Shown here: positions 25,471 to 37,613 of the stretch, piece after piece
How the letters are laid out: each line of letters begins with the position of its first letter
Position numbering within the stretch: the stretch's first letter is position 1
NCBI RefSeq assembly: GCF_041146795.1
Contig: NC_135168.1
Span: 38,022,370 to 38,086,369 of the forward strand
Source: Maylandia zebra
Taxonomy: Eukaryota > Chordata > Actinopteri > Cichliformes > Cichlidae
Length of the DNA: 64,000 nucleotides
Direction of reading: 5' to 3'
Made by a program: the position numbers and the translations under genes
The notes under the pieces: generated by a model
The model's database searches: none
Told to the model about the DNA's origin: nothing
What the model saw: only the letters and a program-made list of their open reading frames with translations

Positions 25471-25879
25471 TATGAGACAGCAGAAAGAGAACTACTTACA
25501 CTATAACGGGATATAAAAAGAACAAAGTTTGTCAGTGCCATGTGATAAAAATCAAATACAAAAGTGCAAAGAGAACATACTCGTTTCTATCATCTCACAA
25601 AATAAGCACTTTCGCTTCGGTTACAAAAAGAAAAGAGTTCACATTGTATGCACTGCAACCTTTTGTTTGAGGCCATGCCGAGTGAAAGATGCAGCGTATA
25701 TACTGTATGTGGCGACACACTCTGCTTATCAACATCTAGTCGTTATTCTCAGCGTTAGTTCATTCATGTTTCCTGACAATCCAGCAGGTATTATGACAGT
25801 ATTGTTCATAGTAGCAATCATTTCTAGCAATTAAAACATCATGCACAGAGAGGAAGGAGTTAAAAGGACGGTGGTGTTC

Positions 25880-25999
25880 ATCTAGACGTTACAGTTTCCA
25901 TTTTATTGTAATTATGGCACACATTTTCAGGGGAGAGGGATTGAATGCTTCTTTTCCCCAAGCCTCTGTGCAGCCCATTACCGTTCTTAGCAGTGATCT
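25880..25999 (-). other. ppp2ca: ppp2ca proximal 3'UTR with poly(A) signal
   Basis: A minus-strand AATAAA at 25902-25907 lies about 95 nt beyond the stop codon and would give a very short 3'UTR. Longer forms cannot be excluded. Confidence 0.45.
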
Positions 26000-28966
<2,967 letters not shown>

Positions 28967-29136
28967 GCCTGCTTTGCCGTCAGCTAGCGAGCCGACCAGC
29001 TGTAAAATTCCTCGGGAAAATATCTCGCTATTTCGTTACGTTTCGGTGTCTCTGCTACGCTACGTCCTACTGACTGGAGAGCTCTGGTGTATTCGCAGCT
29101 AGCGCGTGCATGTGCGTGTGCTCGCACGCGGGTGTG
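28967..29136 (-). promoter_or_regulatory. ppp2ca: ppp2ca 5'UTR and promoter
   Basis: A CpG-bearing stretch sits between the ppp2ca start codon and the first transposon target site. No TATA box is evident. The start site is not determined. Confidence 0.5.
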
Positions 29137-29230
29137 CTCCTATCCAGGGGCGGATAAGAAATTTTCTTAGGGTGGCATGGAAATCAAACGGGGTGGCAAA
29201 ATCACAGCCATTTCTTTACACATGTGCAGG

Positions 29231-31734
29231 CAGTGGTGGTTTTTGATATGGGCGACATGGGTGGTTGCCCGGGGCGGCATCGCGGCGGGGGTGGCATCAT
29301 GGCATCGGCAAAAAAAAGTTGCTTGCACCCATGCTGCCCCGACATCATGCCAGCGCATTTTGGGGATTGCATGGGAACCAATCGGAGTAAAGGCTGGGTT
29401 TCCTGGGTTGTGTGAAAAAAAACCTATACAAGGTGTAGGTCTATTAGTTTCTGTTGTGGGGTTGGGTGTTAATACTGGAGATGCAAGATGGACAAGAAAA
29501 GGTCAAAGCCATCAGGTCCTTGGTTTATAAAAAAAAATAGAGTAAAGAAGAGGAGAAATGAGCAAAAGATACAGGTAAGCAGATGTGTCTTTGGATAAAG
29601 GCAGGTATTATGTATCCTGAAACAAGATAACATTCATTAGTAGGGATTGGGAAAACTTTGTTAGCTACCTTTGTTAGCCACTTGGCTATGATAGTAAACA
29701 GTAGACAGACAGATGACACTGATGTGGCTTATTGACAGTGTTGGGACTAACGCGTTATTAAGTAACGCGTTACAGTAACTACGTTATTATTGTGGTAACG
29801 AGCACGGTAACTAGTTATTATGCCAAAACCAGGAACGCGTTACTCGTTACTGGGATTTAGATAGGGTCGTTACTCGTTACTTCGTGTGGTGGCTATCGCG
29901 GAGCTTCCACAGATTCAGTAACATTAGCAAGTGGGGGAGGCCAGCAGGTGGATGAAGGAAAAGGGAGGCAAGGGGAGAGACCCGAAGTGGCCGCTGGTCC
30001 GAGAGTGTCAAGTGAACTGAACTTCAGGTAAGAAGTTATGACCTGCAGTCCATCTGAGTCACATATAAACCAAGTTTAGGTGGAGTTTATTTTCGTACTG
30101 CGTGCTAGCTAGCATGACGGGGTTTCTATACAGCTGGGTGGGTGCTATGTTACTGATGTTGAACTTTATTTTGTTCATAAGGTTAATTATTAGAGCTGCC
30201 AACCGTTCCTTAAAAAACGGAATCGTCTCGTATTCAGAGAAAATATTACGCGTTTCTTATTGAGGTGAAAAGGAACAGTTTGTCCCGTAATTCAGCTACA
30301 ATGAAAAAGACACAAAGCTGGATTTATTCTGTGTCTTTGCTGCACAGCTGCCTCTTCTCCTCTCATCCTCTCCCCCTCCCTCTCCTGTTTCTACTTCAAT
30401 CATGAAACTGATCAGTGATCAGCTGATCGGCTCTCTTGTTTGTTTATCGCTCACTTTGCGCCAGAAAGAGGAAACCAGCGGATGTCGCGCTAAACAACAG
30501 CAGCACGTTTAAGCTTGATCAGCTGTTGTTAGAATTTATTTAATATTAATTTCTAGTATCAGCTGATGTTTGCTGGAGCCACAGCTGCAAAAAAGCTGCT
30601 GGTCATGATATCGGTTTGGTTATGTGATGAGATGGAAACATGAAGATGAAACCAGGAGATGTCCTTACTGAATCATCAGAGCTGTGATGGAGAAACAGGT
30701 TTACCTTTTAGGTCACATGAATGAGTTGAAGGGAAGTTATGAACTGTTTCTGAGAGACAAATAACACCAGGATCCTTTTCTAAGTAGCTGACAGCTGGTA
30801 ACTGTGCAGGGGCGGGTCTAGCAAAGTGTTGCCAGGGGTCCATGTAGGGAATTAAAAGGGAAAGGGGGGCACAAGGAAATGCTTTCTTATTCTCATTTAA
30901 AATGTCTCAGTTTTAAAAAATAATTATCTGAGTCTTACAACAAACAATTGATAGATTAATGCATATATACCATCAGAACAGTGTACATCACTGTCACAAC
31001 AGCGTTTGTTTTCATTCAAAGGCTTTATGATTTTCCTATAATGGTGGGCCGGTCTCTAGTCATATTCCCCGGGATGATTTTTTTTTTGTCCCAGTCCAGC
31101 TCTGTAAGCAGCTCATCTTCAGTCTGGCGTTACCTATATCTTCCTATTCAGAAGGCAGAATTTCCGAGTTCTGAGTACAATCGAAAGCACCACGACTGCA
31201 GTTTTTGTGTTGGATGTAAAAAGCAGGCTAGAATCATGCGGCGGTCAACGACGGTCCAGGCGTGGGATTTCTCTCGTGGAAATGTGCACATTATTTTTTT
31301 CCTTTCTATTGGTAGGTGGCACAGTGCACTTGTGGCAAGTAAGCAAGCTAGAAGACTGGCAATCTTGTTGGGTATCCAGTTACGGAAGCAACACATTAAC
31401 AAGAGAATTCTGAGTAAAACTAAAGTTACTTTCCCTAGTAACTAGTTACTCTGAAAGTAACGAGTAACTTGAAGTAACTGAGTTACTTTTGATAGAAGTA
31501 ACTAGGAATGTAACTAAGTTACTAATTTAAAGTAACTTACCCAACACTGCTTATTGAATGTTTTGGACTGTGTTTAGCATAATATTAATTAGCCATTAAT
31601 TGGGAGAGGTGTATTGTTGATTTGTCTGCTATTGTCAGTGTATGATGAATTATAATGGCTGTTTGTTGTCCATTTGCATACTCTTGCTGAGGGAGTGCTC
31701 GCCCAGGGCACCAAACAGGCCACGAACGCCCCTG
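29231..31734. mobile_element. Middle hAT element, inserted in the outer one
   Basis: An exact 8-bp target duplication TGTGCAGG flanks it (29223-29230 and 31735-31742). The ends CAGTGGTG and the complement of CAGGGGCG fit hAT termini, and the subterminal GC-rich blocks are similar at both sides. Without the third element inside, about 0.68 kb remains and no transposase is readable. Confidence 0.8.
29736..31549. mobile_element. Inner hAT element with CAGTGTTGGG ends
   Basis: The 1814-bp unit begins CAGTGTTGGG and ends CCCAACACTG. The exact 8-bp duplication CTTATTGA lies on both sides (29728-29735 and 31550-31557). Subterminal regions are rich in AACGCGTTA and AGTAACT words in opposite orientations, as in the fish hAT families with these ends. 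Open frames inside are short and unlike a hAT transposase, so it is non-autonomous. The perfect duplication suggests it is the youngest of the three nested hAT units. Confidence 0.87.
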
Positions 31735-32098
31735 TGTGCAGGTGTTACATTCTGTAATATGTGTTATTTATGGTTATAATACGTCAAATGCTATAAGTAT
31801 GCACATTTCATATAAACATAGTCTGTGACTTTCTTTAGCCCATATTTCAGTTACATAAAAAATTTAATTTTGATTTTATGCACTGTATAGCATATATAAT
31901 AAATAAGCATAAGTATAAAATCCAGAAGCTACACAAAATGAGGTGGATCAGTTAGAAATACAAGTTTAACTTTTCACACTCTTTTTATTGAATAATCAAA
32001 ATCTTATATGCTTTAATTTATACAAGATGTCAGAAATCCCCACTGCCATGAAGACTTGTTTGTTTGTTTTTTCTTTTACCAAAAATTTACTGGGTTAA

Positions 32099-33085
32099 CC
32101 CTCTGGGGTCCAGGGTATAATTAGTCGTTTTTTATTATTTGTGATTTTACCTCTATATTTCAACTGTTTATCTTGCCTTGTTTGGTATCATGCTTTTCGG
32201 CACAATCTCGCATGTCTAAATAAATGTAAAGTTATTTTTTCATTTTAACATACTGTATTAACACAACTGATTTAAAATGACACAAAAACCCCATAGAATC
32301 CAAGTAGGCAAATTATTTGGGGGTTTTTGCAAACAGTAAAGTTTGCAAAAAAAATACCCCAAAATGCAGCCAATGGCTGAGCCATTTTTGTACAAAAGTT
32401 TAAAACCACTACTAAAACTAAAATTAAAGAACAATAGGGTATCACAATAAGATGTGACAAATTATTTGTGCTACTCCAAAAAATGCTTTGTTTCCAGCAC
32501 AAGACAGAGGAGCACATCCAGCTGGAGACACATTGCAGTCTACCTTTGGTGGCCTCTGTCGCATTCACTAGTGCCCTCATTGTTTTACACACAAAGCAAA
32601 ACTACACACCAAACATGCCAAATGTCACAAATCTCTCACATCTCAAAGCTCGCTATGGATATTACTGTCTCTCTCTCACTCACTCTCTCTTGCCACTGTT
32701 AGTCCCAAAACCTGTTCCCTGTTCCTAATCAACCGAATGCTGATTGGTCAACATGGTACATTGGTGCATTGATGCACAACAGGAAAGGGGTTGCATTTTT
32801 GTCTTGTTTTTTGTGTTTTGCTTGCAAACAGATAATGCTTGCAAGCGGTGTTCTTAGAAATCACAGTTTTTACCATTTCCTCCTGCGCTAAATGTAGTAT
32901 TCAGAAAAAAGCATCACATGTGATGACCCTGGTTTTCTGTGGCCTATCAACACATATAGTTTGAAGTCCATTCAATTTCAACACAAGTTGAAATGGAGAC
33001 TCAGCGTGGCTGCGTCTTGTTGCTCTGTCATCTTTAATCAGTCATGTGATTTGGACACGCCTGCACATCCATCGACCTGAGAGGG
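32099..33085. mobile_element. piggyBac-like non-autonomous element
   Basis: The unit is flanked by TTAA at 32095-32098 and 33086-33089, the target always duplicated by piggyBac. Its ends are CCCTCTGGGGTC and the complement of CCCTCTCAGGTC. The 987-bp interior is AT-rich and non-coding. It lies inside the outer hAT-like element, to the right of the middle one. Confidence 0.78.
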
Positions 33086-33777
33086 TTAATAAAACTCACC
33101 TTCATTCTTACGTTCATTTTTAATTGGTGGGGAGGGGATAACACTATGCCATATATTCAGTTTTATAATGTATATTCAATGTTCATTGTAGCTAGGCTCA
33201 AAGTGGTAATGCTATTTTATTTTAATAAACAACATTGTTATTGCAAGAGATTATTTTATGGTGGTAACTTCCACCCCATGCCACCACAGTAGGTCTGCCC
33301 CTGCTCCCGTCAAATAACTGCGCAAACCACCATGTCAAAAACATGCAGTGATTTATTGAAATGTGCAAAAAGTGTTTTGGATCATTGTCATGTTGAAAAA
33401 TTAAGTTGTTGCCAGTCAGCTGCTTTCCAGATGTTATTGCATTGTGGATCAAAATCTGAAGGTACTTTTCTGCATTCATAACTCCATCAGTTTTGTCAAA
33501 GATAAGAAACACGGGCCGAAATACACCTCTAAACCGTAGAAGAGCCTCCATAGTTTTAGAGATGGCTGTAGACACTCACTGTTGAACCTCTCTGACCTCC
33601 TCTGTACATACTGATTTGAACCAAAAGTTTCAGATTTGGATTCATCACTCAATCAGACCTGTTGCCACCGAGTTTCAATCCAGTTCTTGTATAATGTGAC
33701 ATAGCTCATCCCTTTTCCCTGTATCCCTTACTGAAGAATGGCTACTTGACAGCCATCCTTCTAATGAAATCATTTCA

Positions 33778-36160
33778 GAATCAGAAATCAGAATCAGAAA
33801 GGGTTTTATTGCCAAATGTTGAGCAGGTTTACAACATTAGGAAATTGCTGCGGTGCTTCAGTGCAAACATACTGTCATAAATTACGCTAAAATAGACATG
33901 AAAATAAAAATAAGAATAAGAATTAAAAGTGCTAAGTAGATAGATATATACATGAGTGCAGGTGGTGATCAGTGCTAAACATGGAATGATGCAGTGAACA
34001 CAGCGTAGGGTCATGTGTTAGTGGTGGGAACAGTCATACGATTTTTGTTCATGTGTCCAACAGCAGAGGGGAAGAAACTGTTCTTGTGGCGAGAGGTTCT
34101 GGTGCGAATGGACCGGAGCCTCCTGCCTGAGGGGAGCAGGTCAAACAGACTGTGTCCAGGGTGAGAAGGGTCAGCTGAGATCCGAGCTGCACACCCCAGT
34201 GTGCTGGAGGTGTACAGGTCCTGCAGAGATGGGAGTCTGCAGCCAATCACCTTCTCAGCAGAGCGCACAACACGCTGCAGTCTCTGTTTGTCCCTGATAG
34301 TGGCTTCAGCGTACCACACGGTGATGGAGGAGGTGAGGATGGACTCGATGATTGCAGTGTAGAATTGCATCATCGTCCGTGTTGGCAGGTTGAATTTCTT
34401 CAGCTGCCTCAGGAAGTACATCCTCTGCTGGGCTTTCTTAATGACGGAGGTGATGGTGGGCTCCCACTTCAGGTCCTGGGTGATGGTGGTACCCAGGAAG
34501 TGGAATGAGTCCACAGAGGTGATGGGGGTGTCAGTCAGGATGATGGGGGGGAGTGGGGCTGTGTGCTTCCTGAAGTCCACAATAATCTCTACTAGGGATG
34601 GGTATCGTTTAGGTTTTATCCGATACCGGTGCCAAATCGGTACTTTTGAAACGGTGCCGGTGCTTAAACGGTGCTCAAACCGGTGCTTAAAGAATGGAGA
34701 ACACAAACTTTGTCCAAAAACCTCTCATGTTCAGCTGTTTTTTTGTTTTTTTTGTAAAAAGATAACAATGTTAGCCTTTTCTGCAGCTATGGGGCATATA
34801 TGGTATCACTCTTGGCTGGAAGCAGTGCTTAAACAATGGAAAAAACACAAACTTTGTCCAAAAACCTCTCATGTTCAGCTGTTTCCCACTTTTTCTTTGG
34901 TCATTTTAGCCTTTTTGTCCAGGGTGAAGGGAGTATCTGCCATCAAACAAGAGGACAGCCGCATGTAGCTATGATGATGTTTGCTAGTTCACCTTACATG
35001 CATTAATGTAATAACGTGGTTAGCCTACTCAACGTAAATTACACTCGAACAACATTAAGCGACTCACGCAGAGAAGAACGGCTGCTGCTGCATCAATATC
35101 CTCATCATTTCTGCTACACTGGCAGGGCTAGGGGCCAGGACTCTATTCCTCGGGTTTTTGGGGGATGTTGCTCCGGGTCCGATAACTGGCAACCCACCCA
35201 ACGTGCTCGGTGTGAGGTCTGCAGCAACCTATCAAATACGGCGCATTTCTCGGCTTTTAAAAAAAACGCTATGCGTCGCCAGGTGTTTCATCGGATTTGA
35301 GGTGTTACCTCCTTTGACAGTATCACAGTATCAGCTTAAAGCACTTGTTACAGGCTGCTGAGTTTGCATATTTTGCTGTGAAGTACAACCAGACTTTTGA
35401 CCGCTTCGCCTTGGACATTTTTAATCTGTAGCTCTGCTCTAACTGAACGTACGTACCTGGCCCCGCCTACTATCCTGGGAAACGTAAAATGATTGGCTAG
35501 AAGTGTATCACAGCTCAGGAAAAAAAAGCACCGAAATAAAGCACCGAAATGTGCGCTGCTTTTCGGTCTGGTTACTACCGTTTATGTGATGGCACCGGAC
35601 ACCGGTACCCATCCCTAATCTCTACTGTCTTCTGGGCATTCAGCACCAGGTTGTTGTGGCTGCACCAGGACAGCCACAACAACCCTGCTGTAGGCAGACT
35701 CATCCCCGTCCCAGATGAGTCCAATAACGGTGGTGTCATCTGCAAACTTGATTAGCTTGACAGACTGGTGGGTGGAGGTGCAGCAGTTGGTGTACAGGGA
35801 GAAGAGCAGAGGAGAAAGAACACAGCCCTGAGGGGAGCCGGTGCTGATGGTCCGGGAGTCCGAGACATTCTTTCCCAGCCTCACATGCTGCTTCCTGTCC
35901 GTCAGGAAGTCAGTGATCCACCGGCAGATGGGATCAGGCACATTCATCTGGGAAAGCTTGCCTCGGAGATGGTCTGGAAGGATGGTGTTGAAGGCAGAGC
36001 TGAAGTCCACAAACAGGATCCTGGCGTAGGTTCCTGGGGAGTCCAGATGCTGCAGGATGAAGTGTAGGGCCATGTTGATGGCGTCATCTACAGACCTGTT
36101 GGCTCTGTATGCAAACTGCAGGGGGTCCAAGAGGGGGGCCGTGAGGGTCTGAGGGTCGTG
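33778..36160 (-). mobile_element. 5'-truncated LINE (CR1/L2/Rex1-type reverse transcriptase)
   Basis: On the minus strand the upper block (36199 down to 35615) reads as reverse transcriptase: LQFAYRANRSVDDAI, VDFSSAFNTI, STGSPQGCVLSPLLFSLYTN and the catalytic KFADDTT. The lower block (34592 down to about 34030) continues with the post-RT region FHFLGTTI, KKAQQRMYFLRQLKKF, ESILTSSITVWY, DPSHPGHSLFDLLPSGRR. The 3' end is a short CAGAAT-type tandem repeat at 33778-33800, and no endonuclease domain is present. The coding line is interrupted by a hAT insertion at 34593-35617. Without that, about 1.35 kb of LINE remains. Clade assignment rests on general resemblance. Confidence 0.8.
34593..35617. 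mobile_element. 1.0 kb hAT-type non-autonomous element inside the LINE
   Basis: The ends TAGGGATGGGTATC and GGTACCCATCCCTA are near-perfect inverted repeats, and the exact 8-bp duplication ATCTCTAC flanks them (34585-34592 and 35618-35625). Subterminal sequence is rich in CGGTGC and GATACCGG words. A block of about 60 bp near 34682 recurs with small changes near 34825, an internal tandem duplication of about 144-bp period. There is no transposase. It interrupts the LINE reading frame cleanly. Confidence 0.88.
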
Positions 36161-36735
36161 AGGCTTCAGTGAACAGTATGTATATAGGACTAGATGCATC
36201 TCTCCAGTCAGGTGTCAGATCAGGTAGATAGTTTATTAAGCTTCCCACTTCTTTTTGTCTTCCACTTGTCTGGTTTCCTTAGATTTTTAAGGACACCATC
36301 CCAAGATATGCTTTTTTGGTAATCACCTAATTGGTGCAAAAATGCTATTTTAACTCTATCAAACTGTGTTAACTTTGGCTAAACACACAATTTAAAATTG
36401 GTTCTCTGGTAAGTTCTCTGTTATGTTTAGACACAACACTGGTTCATTCCTTGAGTTAGGTGCCTTTTTATGCTTGAACGATTCATATTTTTATTTCTTA
36501 ACTACCTTAACAAACATCTTGCTTCTTCAGAAAATGTCCAGATTCAAGTCAAGGACTGAAAATGAGCGAAAAAGCAGCCAATGTACAAAGAAAAACTTTC
36601 AAAGTCCTCCAGTTAGCCTGGAGAACTACTGTTCAACAATGTTTTAAAACTTAATAAGAAGTTTACAAGTCTGGCTTCTTTGGAGAAAAACATAAATAAA
36701 TGAGGGGTGACTCCATACTTTTCCCCCGGTACTAA

Positions 36736-37519
36736 ATATTTTACATTTTAACCAGAAAAACAAAAATGAATAAACTGCTTTTTTAGTCTTTCTTAAAAGA
36801 AAAGCAAGAAGGTAGCGGGACACAAAAGGAATTATCCATGCAGCATTTTAGCATATAGAGTCACCTTGTTTAAATGTTAAAATTAAAATAGCTTCATAGG
36901 ACTCATATAATGCATTCACTAATTAATGAGAAATAACTAAACTCACAAAGTATGCTTTAAAATGTAAAACTAGCAGCTCCCTGTCTCACTGTTTTTGTGT
37001 TCCAGTTAGTTGTTAGACTTTCTAAGTAATTTCCTCTTCCTTTAGTCACGCAGCTAAATCTGGGGCAAAAAAAGTGAAGCAGTGAGACAACTGCAGTTTA
37101 TTAAATGACCACTTGAGGTTGTTTCCAAATGTCAATCAATGTCCATATACTCCCAACCATAATTTATAAAATAAACATCATGTTGTTTTCAACAATCTAA
37201 TGCGGCTGTTTTTAGAGGTAGACAAAGTGGGTGGTTCTATGGTGGCTTTGTCCATCTTTAATGTACAGTCTCTGGTTTTAGCCTGTTAATGTGACCAGGC
37301 ATATCCAAAACAAGTATTTTGTTGTTTTCTATTGCCTACTTATATCTTAAGAGAAGTATGCTATATTTCACCTAATACTCAAAAAAAGACTTCCTCGATG
37401 GTATATACATTTACTATAGCTTAAAATATTAATTACTACACATAATATAAACAAACAAAACAAACTTGTTTAATTCCGTAACAGCTTCTTGTTTTGGGGA
37501 CTCTTATTCACGATGAACT
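36736..37519. other. Spacer between transposon island and atp5po promoter
   Basis: AT-rich, with no gene, repeat ends or RNA recognised. Confidence 0.4.
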
Positions 37520-37613
37520 GCACCGGAAGAACTACATTACCCACAGCAAGACGCCTTCCTCTAAAGCACACATGCGCAGTCGGTCGTTCTACTCTGGACA
37601 GCTGTAGGAGAAA
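37520..37613 (+). promoter_or_regulatory. atp5po: atp5po core promoter with ETS, ZNF143-like and NRF1-like motifs
   Basis: Within 100 bp of the start codon there are an ETS/GABP motif CCGGAAG (37523-37529), an ACTACATTACCCACAGCAA block like the ZNF143/THAP11 site (37531-37549) and an NRF1-like CATGCGCAGT (37571-37580). A YY1-like AAAATGGCAGC covers the ATG itself. There is no TATA box. This set is typical of nuclear genes for mitochondrial proteins. Factor assignment is by motif only. Confidence 0.6.

Larger units (their letters stand above)
29145..33303. mobile_element. Outer hAT-like element of the nested island
   Basis: The ends CAGGGGCGGA (left) and TCTGCCCCTG (right) are inverted copies, each followed inward by a GTGGCATGG word. 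The flanking 8-mers CTCCTATC (29137-29144) and CTCCCGTC (33304-33311) agree at 6 of 8 positions, as for an old hAT target duplication. After subtracting the elements lodged inside it, about 0.66 kb of its own sequence remains, so it was a non-autonomous copy. It starts about 180 bp upstream of the ppp2ca ATG. Confidence 0.7.
33312..36735 (-). mobile_element. Tc1-like transposon, split by a LINE
   Basis: Two separated parts, about 33312-33777 and 36161-36735, belong to one minus-strand Tc1-like element. The left part encodes a decayed C-terminal transposase region with DGVMNAEKYLQILIHNAI and FQHDNDPKH. The right part holds the N-terminal side and an end region with the word GAGGGGTGACTCCATACTTT. 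A LINE separates them, and part of the sequence after NDPKH is missing. The left terminal repeat is not seen. It may have been lost at the junction with the neighbouring hAT-like element. Confidence 0.7.

Noticed and set aside
30981-31445. 154-codon open frame in the inner hAT element
   Set aside because: No hAT transposase motif (BED finger or dimerisation block) and low-complexity composition.
34390-34968. 192-codon plus-strand open frame
   Set aside because: It runs antisense through the LINE and across the hAT boundary at 34593, so it is a chance frame over two elements.
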